From Nematostella vectensis (Eukaryota > Cnidaria > Anthozoa > Actiniaria > Edwardsiidae): a stretch of 64,000 bases of DNA. Location of the stretch: the NCBI RefSeq assembly GCF_932526225.1, contig NC_064040.1:14360856-14424855 (forward strand). The letters run 5' to 3'. Below, piece by piece: positions 40,923-52,465 of this stretch. Position 1 is the stretch's first letter; each line of letters opens with the position of its first letter. A program made the translations under genes and the position numbers. The notes beneath the pieces were generated by a model. The model was not told where the DNA came from, did no database searches, and saw nothing but the letters and a program-made list of their open reading frames with translations.

Positions 40923-41653
40923 CCTGTCACAAGCCCAACTCCCTTGATTAATAACGTGGCATCTGCTGCGCGAAGAAAAACAAGCTGAAAAGTCTTTTAT
41001 CTTGATAATTTATTTTCGTGAATTCTATTGGATTAAAGTATGCAATGAAAAATTAACGTACCCCAAACAATACCTCCAACAAAGACTGACAAAACTTTGT
41101 TATTAGCTCCCTCTTTTTCTTGCTATTACCCATCAGTTTGATCCTTCAAAGGGGAAGATGTCTGGATACAAATTTAAAAATTCATAATCATGATACGATT
41201 TTAACTAATTAGATAAATGATTGTGTATTTATGGTAGGCGTTCTAAAAACCTTCTATCACGAAAATAAAATAAACATCTCCAGGAGTGACTAGATTAACA
41301 CATCCATTACCACAGCGCCCCAGGAATCCCGTAAAAATATAGACCCAACTCCAAAACATCAGAAATGCAAACTAAAAACATCACCAAACCCGGATACTCA
41401 AGGATTCATCAAAGTCATAAATGACCTTCATAAGCACATCAAGTAATGTAATTCCAAAGTTTAGGCGCGCATACAAAAAAGGCTCGGTCACCATAATTAG
41501 ATGTTTAAGTGGTAGGCACCTTGATCTGACTTTTTGAAGAAGATCGAAGTGCGCGAGATGGACAGTATTTGACTATTAATGCTAATATATCCATTTCAAC
41601 TCAGTTGCTATTTTTAGGCCACATTGACAGAGAGGCGGGCAAGTTCCTACCCT

Positions 41654-41751
41654 GGTTCCTGAGCTTCGAACGTGTCTCTATTTAGTGGCCAGCGAGCTTG
41701 AGACGAGGCTCGTTGGCCACTAAATAGAGAGACGTTCGAAGCTCTTGAACC
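41654..41751. repeat. 98-nt hairpin (inverted repeat), unit B
   Basis: Counterpart of 15352-15449, same arm length and loop size; sequence differs mainly in the loop and near the arm ends. Confidence 0.75.
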
Positions 41752-42044
41752 AGGTCAGCAAACTCCTCACCCATTGTCGTTTGATTTTTGTAAGTCTTTT
41801 TCCCCAAAGCCAAACAAAACATTTCCAGGTCTAAGGAACCCATAATACGCCTGAAAACAATTTTTCAATAAGGTTGGGTGTCAAAAAGTTCCACATTGGA
41901 GAGCACGAGGCCATTCGCTAGAAAATTCCTTTCTTACTCGAACAAAGATATTATCCTATTGAATATACCCCAGCGTGCAAATATTTACAAGCACAGCATT
42001 GCTTATTATGCCCCAATAGACCTACAGTACCGCTCTCGAACATG

Positions 42045-42122
42045 TGGACATATGTTCGCGAAATTCGCGAACAACGTTCGCAAACAGCTGATGTTCGCGA
42101 ACACAGTGTTCGCGAACAGACC
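42045..42122. repeat. TTCGCGAA cluster, left terminal repeat
   Basis: At least three perfect TTCGCGAA palindromes plus variants (TTCGCAAAC) between the left terminus and the internal repeats. Confidence 0.7.
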
Positions 42123-42605
42123 GGGACAAACCGATTGACAAACGGGAACTCGTACCGTGTAACCGAAGACTTACAGTACTGATACTCACTTAAAATACAT
42201 ACAGGAGTTCTGCAAGCGATTCAAATAAATTGTTCGTGTAAAAGTCAGCTGAGAGCTATGGTTATCGTTAAAATCAGAAACAACAAATTCAGTTATAGTC
42301 TGATATGCCTTCAGTTCGATTATTTGTAGACGATCAAGACAAGACACTTTCAAGTTTGAGAAATAAAGACGATAAAGATGGCGGATGAAAGCCAAAGCAT
42401 GCGAAGGATTCGATCGTGCATTTACGAGGGCAGACACAGGCAAAAAAGTTAGTTAGTTTATTCTGAAAAGCTTGCCTCGAAGAGGGAAGGAATGTCGATC
42501 GCTTAATATTCTTCGAAGATTGTCGAATGTGACAACTGCTAGCGAATACTTTTGAACAGCGGGAAGCCATTTATTTAACAAATACTTGTATTACACACGG
42601 GATAA

Positions 42606-43900
42606 TTAATTTGGGGAAGGAATGCCGATCGCTTGATATCCTTCGAAGATTTTCGAATGTGTGAAAACTGCTAGCGAAGAATTTTGAAATTCTATAATTG
42701 ACAAATACTTGTAATAAACACGGGAGAAGGAATGCCGATCGCTTGATATCCTTCGAAGATTTTCGAATGTGTGAAAACTGCTAGCGAAGAATTTTGAAAT
42801 TCTATTTGACAAATACTTGTAATAAACACGGGAGAAGGAAAGCCGATCGCTTGATATCCTTCGAAGATTTTCGGATGTGTGAAAACTGCTAGCGAAGAAT
42901 TTTGAAATTCTATTTGACAAATACTTGTAATAAACACGGGAGAAGGAATGCCGATTGCTTGATATCCTTCGAAGATTTTCGAATGTGTGAAAACTGCTAG
43001 CGAAGAATTTTGAAATTTTATTTGACAAATACTTGTAATAAACACGGGAGAAGGAATACCGATTGCTTGATATCCTTCGGAGATTTTCGAATGTGTGAAA
43101 ACTGCTAGCGGAGAATTTTGAAATTCTATTTGACAAATACTTGTAATAAACACGGGAGAAGGAATGCCGATCGCTTGATATCCTTCGAAGATTTTCGAAT
43201 GTGTGAAAACTGCTAGCGAAGAATTTTGAAATTCTATTTGACAAATACTTGTAATAAACACGGGAGAAGGAATGCCGATCGCTTGATATCCTTCGAAGAT
43301 TTTCAAATGTGTGAAAACTGCTAGCGGAGAATTTTGAAATTCTATTTGACAAATACTTGTAATAAACACGGGAGAAGGAATACCGATTGCTTGATATCCT
43401 TCGAAGATTTTCGAATGTGTGAAAACTGCTAGCGAAGAATTTTGAAATTCTATTTGACAAATACTTGTAATAAACACGGGAGAAGGAATGCCGATCGCTT
43501 GATATCCTTCGAAGATTTTCGGATGTGTGAAAACTGCTAGCGAAGAATTTTGAAATTCTATTTGACAAATACTTATAATAAAAACGGGAGAAGGAATGCC
43601 GATCGCTTGATATCCTTCGAAGATTTTCGAATGTGTGAAAACTGCTAGCGAAGAATTTTGAAATTCTATTTGACAAATACTTGTAATAAACACGGGAGAA
43701 GGAATACCGATTGCTTGATATCCTTCGAAGATTTTCGAATGTGTGAAAACTGCTAGCGAAGAATTTTAAAATTCTATTTGACAAATACTTGTAATAAACA
43801 CGGGAGAAGGAATGCCGATCGCTTGATATCCTTCGAAGATTTTCGAATGTGTGAAAACTGCTAGCGAAGAATTTTGAACATCGGAAAGCCATCTCTTTAA
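42606..43900 (-). repeat. 108-bp tandem repeats, left arm of fold-back element
   Basis: About 12 units of 108 bp with GCCGATCGCTTGATATCCTT and CTGCTAGCGAAGAATTTTGA. As 108 is divisible by three, open frames of over 300 codons persist on the minus strand in two registers. They encode only the 36-residue repeat and have no start or domain of note, so I do not call a gene. Confidence 0.9.
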
Positions 43901-44029
43901 CAAAGACTTGTATTAGACACGGGAGAATAAGTTTGAGGTGGGAATGCCGATCGCTTGATATTCTACAAAACCCGAAAAGAAGACATTTATAGTAGAGCAT
44001 GTTGTCGCTGACTCATGTATTCGAACACA

Positions 44030-45115
44030 AACGACTACTACTAACAGTTTTCACACATCCGAAAATCTTCGAAGAATATCAAGCGATCGGCATTCCTTCC
44101 TCAAACTAATTCTCCCGTGTCTAATACAAGTTTTTGTCAAATAAATGGCTTCCCAGTGTTCAAAAGGATTGGCTAGCAGTTTTCACACAATCGAAAATCT
44201 TCGAATAATATCAAGCGATCGATCGGCGTTTCTTCCTCAAACTAATTCTCCTGTGTTTATTGCATGTCTTTGTCAAATAATGGCTTCCCGTTGTTATTAA
44301 GTCTACGCTAGCAGTTTTCACACATTTCGAAAATCTTCGAAGAAAATCAAGCGATCGGCATTCCCTCCTCAAACTAATTCTCCCGTGTTTAGTACAAGTC
44401 TTTGCTTTGTCAAATAAATGGCTTCCCGCTTTTCAAAGTTTTCGCTAGCAGTTAACACACATACGACAATCTTCGAAGAATATCAAGAGATCGGCATTCC
44501 CTCCTCAAACTAATTCTCATGTGTTTATTACATGTCTTTGTCAAATAAATGGCTTCCCGCTGTTATTAAGTCTTCGCTAGCAGTTTTCACACATTTCGAA
44601 AATCTTCGAATAATATCAAGCGATCGACCGGCGTTCCTTCCTCAAACTAATTCTCCTGTGTTTATTGCATGTCTTTGTCAAATAAATGGCTTCCCGCTGT
44701 TATTAAGTCTACGCTAGCAGTTTTCTGACACATTTCGAAAATCTTCGAAGAAAATCAAGCGATCGGCATTCCCTCCTCAAACTAATTCTCCCGTGTTTAG
44801 TACAAGTCTTTGCTTTGTCAAATAAATGGCTTCCCGCTTTTCAAAGTATTCGCTAGCAGTTAACACACATTCGACAATCTTCGAAGAATATCAAGCGATC
44901 GGCATTCCCTCCTCAAACTAATTCTCCCGTGTTTAGTACAAGTCTTTGCTTTGTCAAATAAATAGCTTCCCGCTGTTTAAAAGTATTCGCTAGCAGTTAA
45001 CACACATTCGAAAATCTTCAAGGAATATCAAGCGATCGGCATTCATTCCCCAAACTAATTCTCTGTCTAATACAAGTCTTTGTCAAATAAATGGCTTCTC
45101 GCTGTTCCAGCTGTT
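44030..45115 (+). repeat. Inverted counterpart repeats, right arm of fold-back element
   Basis: Seven to eight units of about 130-175 bp carry the same words in the opposite orientation (CTAGCAGTTTTCACACAT, ATATCAAGCGATCGGCATTC) with an additional segment CAAATAAATGGCTTCCCGC. Unit size and homogeneity differ from the left arm. Confidence 0.8.
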
Positions 45116-45165
45116 ATTAAGCCCTGGATCACACGTTACCGTTCGTCAAACCGTTTATTTTGCAT

Positions 45166-45312
45166 CTGTTCGCGAACAGCGTGTTCGCGAACAGTCTATA
45201 TGTTCGCGAATTTCGCGAACGTTGTTCGCGAATTTCGCGAAAGTCGTTCGCGAATTTCGCGAACGCTGTTCGCGAATTTCGCGAACGTTGTTCGCGAAAG
45301 TTTCGCGAACAG
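45166..45312. repeat. TTCGCGAA cluster, right terminal repeat
   Basis: About ten TTCGCGAA or TTTCGCGAA palindromes spaced 10-16 bp apart, denser than on the left side. Confidence 0.75.
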
Positions 45313-45758
45313 TGTCCCTATGTTCGAGAGCGGTACTGTAATGATGTCCATTGGTGGTTAAACTTGAGTTGCAGTGTGGGACTGAATATAGGGGAAAGGT
45401 TTCTGTTTTTAGTATGTTTTTCTTTCAATTTTTGCCCAAAAGTATTCAGGGGCCGGTTCCTGAAAAGCCGATTAACTTAACCCTAGATCAGCCTAACCCT
45501 GGGTTAAAATTCGCTAATCCTAGGTTAGCTAACCTAAGGATAACTCACCATTCCCGAAAGCCGAGTTAACCCCCGATTAACTAACCCTGGGTTAGAAATG
45601 GCATGGCTTCCAAGCTAGAAACCGGCCATAAACTGGTTTGGTGGGATTTTCCGAGCAACCACAGGACTCCCAAAGACGTAAACAAAACTGCCAAACGCGC
45701 ACTTTTCGCGCCCTTTTCGACTTTCGGCTTTTTGATTATTTTTTTTCCGATCGTAAAC

Positions 45759-47013
45759 ATGGACCTCAAGAAGTCAAAGCGCAAGCCGAATTTTTCCATT
45801 GAGGAAATAACCATTATCACGGAGTCGGTGGGAGAGAAAAAAGAGATACTAAATTCAAAGTTGACAAATGCTGTCACAAAAAAATTAAAGAATAGTGTGG
45901 AGTTGCTCCACGAAGTCTTGTAGAGGTAAAAGACAAATGGAAAAACCTCCTCTCCCAAGCAAAGAGGGAGAACTCAGAGTTCAAGCGGGAGAGGGGCAAA
46001 ACCAGAGGTGGTCCAGCACCCAAGCCTCCATCCGCCGCCACGGCAAAAATAATAGAGGAGTACCAAGACACTCCCAGTTTTTCCGGGCTGATTGGTTTTG
46101 AGACCGGTAAGACTAAAATTTGTTTTTATAATCATTTAGAACATACAAGGATAATGACACGGCGATTAGTTCTCTTTTTTATATTTATTTATTTTCTGTT
46201 TTTTTAGTAAATTTATTTTTCAATCTTGTTTTCCTTTACAAATAATTTCTTCCGTGCCGGCAATCCTCCCCCCTCCTTTCTCCAAATCAAAAATACCTAA
46301 TTGTTCCCAGTCTCACACGCCACAACTGTAAAACTGTTCCTACATCGCGTATCAGCCATGTTTGTTCTGATGTGTTCCAACTCGAAGCTTCTGAATCTCA
46401 AACGTGTGAATTCTTATATCATCTTCACTCATTTAACTAAGTTTTTGTAAACACAGGGACGTCCGATCGACTAGATGAAAAATACCTCATTTCAATTTGT
46501 AGTTTTCACCTTGGAAAATAAGCTTTTATAAGATACCTTAAAGTGAGCTTGATAAAATCACTTGACATGTCTTATATTTCAGGCGATTCGTTGGCTGATG
46601 ACTTAGAAGAACCATCGGTTTTAGATCAGGTTGAAGAATCAGAGGTTCATCTTCCTACTAAACATGGTAAGAAAGTGCAGTGAAGGATAGATCCTTTGTG
46701 ATTGTTTGGTGAACAAAGTTTATTATTCAAATCTTAAAACTTAAAATGTAAGTATATAATTAAGTTCTCATCAAAATCAACCGTTCTCTTTTTGGTGGTT
46801 CTCTGTGTATTTCCCGACTCTAAAATTCCCAGGGGCCCCAGGGGGTACAAACTGAGGGTATTCACCATAAAACTCTAATTAATTAGTCATATCCTTTTCA
46901 GCTACCCCTACTCCAAAGAAAAAAACATTAATGCAGATGACGTACTACAAGTGCAGTATGAGGCCCTCCAGCTTCAAAAAATCAAAAACTACGATTGGAG
47001 GTCTTTCTTTTGA
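45759..47013 (+). pseudogene. Myb/SANT-like DNA-binding protein of the Harbinger element, frameshifted
   Basis: The ATG at 45759 begins MDLKKSKRKPNFSIEEITII, typical of the Myb/SANT-like protein that assists Harbinger transposases. After KKLKNSV the frame is broken. The rest (VEVKDKWKNLLSQAKREN, then a basic GKTRGGPAPKPPSAATAK segment) resumes in another frame up to a donor at 46106. Exon 2 lies at 46583-46666 with good acceptor and donor sites and is acidic (DDLEEPSVLDQVEESEVH). A third exon begins at 46902 and seems to shift frame once more before LQVQYEALQLQKIK. The protein would bind the element ends and carry transposase to the nucleus. Confidence 0.65.
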
Positions 47014-48319
47014 GGAAAAGTATAACAGAGGAATGAGGTTAGCACCCAAAAGTCTCAATGATTGTCAAAATAACCCACAATATCTCTTATGATCCAGTGT
47101 TATCCCCAGTATTTTTTGCCATAGTGGCGGCACATTAATAATGTTTAAAAAAATGACTTAGGATTGATTTGTGTGATGAACCAAATGATTGGAAGGAATG
47201 TTGCAAATTTTTTTTTGCGTGAAAATTTTCTGTTTAACTCAAGTAATTATTCATGCTTGAGCCAAGAACACAGCAACACTTGGAAACTACAGCGTGGCTG
47301 AGCGCCACAGATGCCACTGTCTGGAGAGCACACTGTGATGAAATCGTGATATCCGAAATGTACTATATGGCCATTCCTTTTTATTTTTTTGCCGCCTTCA
47401 ATGCAGCAAATAGAGATGGAAATTTTTGAAGCTTTGAAATTCAGCATCTACCACTATTAATTATTTCCCCATTCTTCTATGTCTATAATAAAAATCCTCT
47501 GAGACACAGGCAACATGCATGTAGTAATACAAATTATTAAGACTTACTAGACTTCTAGTCATGTTTGAGCTTCTCTGAGCCATTATATTTGTACAAAGCT
47601 GCATCATACATATTCTCATGAATTACAATAGATAATTGCATTTCTTTCTTATGATAGGAAATATGTCCTTAAAATTTGTCTTGGAAGTCCTTTGTAAAAA
47701 TAGTACACATTCAAGGTCACTCTTTTGAATGTTGTAGCATTAATATTATCTAATCAATTAACAATTAAAAAAAAACAGTTACATTCTCTCAAAAATACTT
47801 ACAGCACTGAAACCAAAAGTATGGATAGTTCTAATTTATTCCCAAACTTCTTAAAGCCCTCAACCAATCAACAACGCAATGAAGTCAGCAGAAAACAATT
47901 AGCAGCATGTGAGAATACCTTTGTTGGATTTCACTGTCCATTGACTGCCTGAAAGTTTTTTATTGTAATCCAGCCAAACTACAGCAAAAACCATATAACA
48001 AAAAACTAGATTTTTTCAAGTCGGCTTAAACAGGTTCTTATGTAAATGGTAATTATTGTCAAATTAGGCTAACCAGGTTCTTAGGTTCTTTAAATTTTGT
48101 TCAACTTAGGTTCTAATGCATGTCTTTACATGTTGGTGCTGCAATAATTTACACTTCTCTGCTTCATTGCCAAAATTGAAACCATCGAACATGCTAACTA
48201 ATTTCACGTTGATACTGGTTGAAGCCTCAAAAGTATGTGTGTGCATTAAAACTGTCTTATGCTTTTGGGTCCAGTGCTGTGATGATACTGGGGTAGGACA
48301 AATACAAAAGCAACATATC
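47014..48319. other. Interior of the Harbinger element, no gene seen
   Basis: AT-rich DNA between the two convergent genes. Short open frames here show no recognisable protein. Three imperfect copies of AGGTTCTTATG-like words occur at 48025-48120. Confidence 0.4.
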
Positions 48320-49876
48320 TTAAAAATAGGAGTTTGAAATAAAGTCTCTAATGAGCTTTCCATCCTCAGGGCCCTGATACACATTCAGATCTGGCTCATC
48401 ATCAGGTCCAGCTGCTGGGCCATCATATATGTCATTTCTCACGATTGCAATATTATGCAATACAGCACAAGCCCCTATTAACTAGACTTTGGTGCCCCCC
48501 CCCCCCCCCCTTATAGAACCACAAAATTATATTTCTCTTTCCCTTAGAGGACCTTTTTATTCGGAGCCCCCCCTTTTCTTGGCTAAAAATTTTAGGAGCC
48601 CCCCCCCCCCACAATCTTCCCCCCCTCGGTGTATTTAATGAACACTCCCTTACCTGATGCTGGTTGGCTGGGTTAGGATAGGGTGTCATGAGGAAGGGGC
48701 GGCATGGATACCCACTGTCCCCTAACAAGTACCCCTCATCTATCCTTGTGTGCTCCCTTTCCAGCGTATTCTGAATAGATGAATTCCGAAATATGAAAGC
48801 ATCATGAGTACTACCAGGCCAACGGGCAACAATGTTGGTAAAGAGACCTGCAAAAAATAAAGTTGAAACAAGTTCATCTTAATAAAAACAATAAATAAAA
48901 AAAGTAAAAGCAAAGCTGGATAAGGACGATAGAGGATCAATGTATGTATTAGTAAATTTTTGGGTCAAACCCTTCCCTTCACCCCCATAGCAAATAGATA
49001 GATCTAAAGGATGCAAACAAGCAGTGTGCTTGTATTGTGAGGGGGACCCATTCTTAAAATAAGAGAAATATTGTTTGGCTGATTGAGAGCTGATTGATTG
49101 ATATTATTCTTGTTGCTGTTATTATTATTAAGGGGGTGCATCTATCCCAACCATCCTCTGGTAAGAACCTGCAAGGTTTTCAAAAGATATATAAAAAAAC
49201 AACTGCTTTGAGCCTTAGAGTTTTGCATAAGTTCCTTGGCTGCCTCTGCAATTACTTGGCATGCAGTGAAGTTGTTGTTTTATACCCCCCCCCCCCCCCC
49301 ATCTTCACACCTTAAAATATTTTACCTTTGTTGTCACACACGGCTTGCACGTTAATGCTGTGCTGCCCTTTTCGATTGACATAATCGTTCTCATGATTTG
49401 TCGGGGCCTGGAGCTTTACATGAGTCCCGTCAATACAGCCGATAACTCCAGGGAAGCAGTGCTTGTCGTAAAATGCCTGCTTTATCTCCTTTTGCCTCTC
49501 TCGCGAAGGCCATTTGATGAAGCGGTCAGCTTTGCTAACAAGCGCTCTTGTCACATATGAGACGCAACGGGAAACGGTAGACTTTGGAAGGCCAAATGTA
49601 TCGCCTATGATTTTCAAAATTCCCCGAAGCGTAAAAGCGTAGTGCGACAAGAACTTGGACTATTGGAGCAAGTGCGTGATTTCGTCGCGTATCCCGGCTT
49701 AATTCCTCCCTCAAAAACTCTGTTATATACTCAATTGTGTCTTTCCGAAATCGGAACCTCGATTTGACCTCTTGGTCGTTGAGGAAGTCACCAAGGCTTC
49801 CGTTAAACAAGCGGAAGCGGCGTTCGCGAGCTTGCGGGTAAGCTTCCCCGACCCGGCAAAACAACAAATCCGCCAT
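48320..49876 (-). pseudogene. Harbinger DDE transposase, frameshifted, one exon missing
   Basis: Exon 1 runs from the ATG at 49876 to a donor at 49326. It has FRFRKDTIEYITEFL, a 1-nt frameshift near 49650 between ALRFYASGNF and KIIGDTFGLPKSTVSR, and the first catalytic Asp in VIGCIDGTHVKL. Exon 2 (48847-48654) has IVARWPGSTHDAFIF and the second Asp in YLLGDSGYP. The last exon (48474-48320) has ACAVLHNIAIVRND. The segment that should hold the catalytic Glu between LMTPYPNP and CAVLHN is not found; instead there is G/C-homopolymer-rich sequence at 48480-48650. With that loss and the frameshift the enzyme is dead. Related to HARBI1 by domain. Confidence 0.8.
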
Positions 49877-50078
49877 TTTGTTTTTTGCCAGCTTGCGCTA
49901 ATCCATGGATTAGCGAGTTAACCCACCTCGCGAGCAGGGTTAGATTTATTCCCCAAACTAACCCTGGGTTAGCGCTAACCGGCGTTTCGGGAACAGAACT
50001 AATCCGGGGGTAAAAATCATGGGTTAGGGTCAATTTAACCCTGGGTTAGCGCTAATCGGCTTTTCAGGAACCGGCCCC

Positions 50079-51197
50079 TGGGGTGTAAGAGTTAAAACAT
50101 TGAAACAAAACAACCGGCTACATGAGAAGCCAATATGTATTGGAAATATTACGATACATTTTATCCAGGGATAACACATTCTGCTGCTAGTTTGGTTTCT
50201 CCATTATTCTCATTCTCAGTCACACGCGCAGAGGTAGAGTAAAACAAAACTTCGCTTTAGAAATCGTTTAAAGTGCACGTCAATCAACCGGTTTCCATAG
50301 AAATCAGTCAACACTACTTCTCGCTAAAGTAAAGGCTTTCAGCGCAATCACCACAGAACTCTCTCTCTCGCGTCGGCAAGTCCGGAATTCTGGTGCAAAT
50401 ATGTTTGCAAATAGGCAAAAAGAATTCGGCGAAGCGGAAGAATATTCCTAAGATCACGAAGGTGTGTTCATGACGCCCGTTACGCCAGAAAACGACAAAA
50501 AAATCTTTAAATGAAAATAAACCCTTTCTGAAAAAAAAAACGGAAGAATATTTGTAAGATCAGGAAGACGTGTACATTGAGATTCCGGATGACGAAGAAG
50601 TCAAGCCACCTGTAATAAACTTCCTCCCTGGTATCAAGTGGGATAGGAAATATTTGACCGATCAAACGCTCTATTCAAAGTTTGGGTGAGCTCGTGAGTG
50701 TGACTGATAAAAATAAAAATTGTGGTTATGATTATGGAATTGGCAAACATTTTCCCATGTTAAAAATGAATTTTGAACAATTTATCGTGTGAAGGGGCTC
50801 TGTATTCTCCATGGAAACCGCTTGATTGTTTTTGTCTCGACCAGGTGTTTAACCACAGGTAGCCCAGGCAATGGTTTTGAAGCTTGTTCGTAGCTTCGAA
50901 TCGGCTGTTATTCTTAGAGATAGATAGATAGTTTTTTTTCCATTTCATTTTCTAATTAATCAATACGTTTTACATCATTAAATAAAATGAAATGAAGGGA
51001 AGGCTATGAAGCTCCTTGAAGCTTTTCTAGTAGCCTCCCTGGGTAAATATTAATAGAACTAATTTACAATCAGGTTGCAGGTAGCATCAAACTAGCTTTC
51101 TGTATTTTTGGTTTTACATTGAAGAGTATGTCTCTGTTGGAATAATACAATAAAATACTCAATTAGAATACTATTTTTGGAATACTACAATACAATA
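50079..51197. other. Unassigned DNA with a possible coding remnant at about 50560-50689
   Basis: On the plus strand DVYIEIPDDEEVKPPVINF continues through KWDRKYLTDQTLYSKFG to a GTGAGC donor at about 50687. A weaker related stretch (GEAEEYS, stop, DHEGVFMTPVTPEN) lies 110 bp upstream and contains stops. I do not recognise the protein. It may be a decayed exon duplication. The right part of this stretch is the probable 3' region of the LINE to the right. Confidence 0.3.
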
Positions 51198-52315
51198 CTA
51201 AATCACTTGTTTTGAGCATGAAAGGTATTTTTTAAATTTAATTTTAAATATAAAATGGGAGCGGCTATCAGTTATATCTGATGGTAAAGAATTCCATATT
51301 TCAATGCATTTGTTTCTTGTAGAATATTTTCCATAGTTTGTCTTATTGGATTTTTTATGTAATTTGGCTGCGTTTCTTGTTTTATGATTATGAATTTCGT
51401 TGTTTGTTTTGATGAATGTATCAAATTGGTGTGGCAGTCTGTTGTTGAAGATGTCATATGTGAATAACCCTGTTTGCAATGAATTTATTTGCTCAATGCT
51501 TAGAATCTTAAGTTCCCTTAGTATTGGCTTCGAGGGTGATGTGTAATGCGAAAATGTTATTATTCTAAGGATCTTTTTTTGTAAGACCGAAAGCCTTTTA
51601 AATCTAGTATTATAGTTATTTGCCCATATTATGTTTCCATAGTAGAGGTAGGGGTATACAAGTGAATTATAGAGTGTTACCATGTGTTGTCTGTTTAGAA
51701 AATGACGTGCTTTACAGAGGACACCTGAGATGCGTGATATCTTTTTAGCAACATAATCAATATGATTATTCCATGTTAGATGCTCATCGATTATTACACC
51801 TAAGAATTTAGTCTCTTTTACGTTTTGTATTTGTTGGTTATTTATTAATAGACTAATATCCTTTCTCATTTTCGTTTTGCGTGTTTTGAATAATATATAG
51901 TGTGTCTTTTTGATATTCAAGGATAATTGGTTGTCATTGAGCCAGTTTTGAATTAGACAGAGCTCAGAGTTCATTATAGCCTCTAATCTTTTTATATCGT
52001 TGTCTGAGTAGAAAGCGTTTGTGTTACTGCAAATAATATGAATGAAAGGTCTTTTGAACAGTTGCGGATATCGTTTATGTATAACAGAAATAAAACGGGG
52101 CCTAGGACAGTTCCTTGGGGCACTCCACATTTAATGATTTCCTCTGTTGAATTGACTTCATAATATTTAACAGTTTGCTTTCTGTTTGATAAATAATTAT
52201 AGAACCAATCATAGCATTGGCCACGGATTCAGTAGAATGATAACTTGGCAAGTAGTATTTTATGATTCACAGTATCAAATGCTTTTGATAAGTCTAAAAT
52301 ATTCCTATAGTTGTT
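51198..52315 (-). mobile_element. LINE fragment, reverse transcriptase, cut by element copy 2
   Basis: On the minus strand the fragment starts at LDLSKAFDTVNHKIL next to the copy 2 terminus. It has CGVPQGTVLGPVLFLLYIND, then a 2-nt deletion at about 52030 that destroys the FADD catalytic motif and shifts frame. It continues with FLGVIIDEHLTWNNHIDYV, YPYLYYGNIIWANNYN and CIEIWNSLPSDI to the stop at 51198. The 5' part is not found beyond copy 2, so sequence was lost there. CR1/Jockey-like, related to the LINE at 24136. Confidence 0.85.
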
Positions 52316-52354
52316 TCGGAACCCGGGGGCACTGGGGGGTTTCAGAGAAACTAG

Positions 52355-52455
52355 TGGGAGGCGTAGATCGCCCCTCCGGGCCTCCCAGCCCCGTCTCCCG
52401 TCTTAGGCCTGGAGACGCGAATCGCCCATCCGGGACTCCCAGCCCCGTCTCTAAA
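52355..52455. repeat. Duplicated terminal segment of copy 2
   Basis: Two tandem units of about 55 bp share TCCGGG, CTCCCAGCCCCGTCTC; copy 1 has a single unit folded as a hairpin (7262-7296). Confidence 0.6.
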
Positions 52456-52465
52456 TATCAAGCGT

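Larger units (their letters stand above)
32513..41966. repeat. Segmental duplication unit B
   Basis: Same order as unit A: two minisatellites, fibrinogen-like exon, splice-donor array, PAN exon, intron 1 with microsatellite, signal-peptide exon, hairpin. It is closer to unit C than to A over 37360-37830. The match to A ends near TATTGAATAT at 41966. Confidence 0.85.
42025..45338. mobile_element. Fold-back DNA transposon, non-autonomous, with TA flanks
   Basis: The ends are inverted: CAGTACCGCTCTCGAACAT begins at 42025 and its complement ends at 45338. TA dinucleotides flank both sides (42023-42024 and 45339-45340), as in Tc1/mariner-type insertions. Inverted similarity continues inward through clusters of TTCGCGAA and a CGTGTAACC/GTTACACG pair. 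The inside consists of tandem repeats in one orientation (42606-43900) and related repeats in the opposite orientation (44030-45115), so the whole element can fold back. No transposase is encoded. Fold-back elements of this design are known from FB and Galileo in flies; kinship by sequence is not claimed. Confidence 0.75.
45449..50078. mobile_element. PIF/Harbinger-type DNA transposon
   Basis: Terminal inverted repeats begin GGGGCCGGTTCCTGAAAAGC at 45449 and end with the complement at 50078. Subterminal regions on both sides carry repeated CTAACCCTGGGTTAG palindromes. The two-gene plan, a Myb/SANT-like gene on one strand and a DDE transposase on the other, is diagnostic of PIF/Harbinger. Flanking bases are CAG on the left and CTG on the right if the repeat is read from the second G, so a clean target duplication is not seen. 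Both genes are damaged. Confidence 0.85.

Noticed and set aside
42606-44000. 464-codon minus-strand frame in the fold-back element
   Set aside because: Explained by a 108-bp tandem repeat without stops; no domain, signal or start context.
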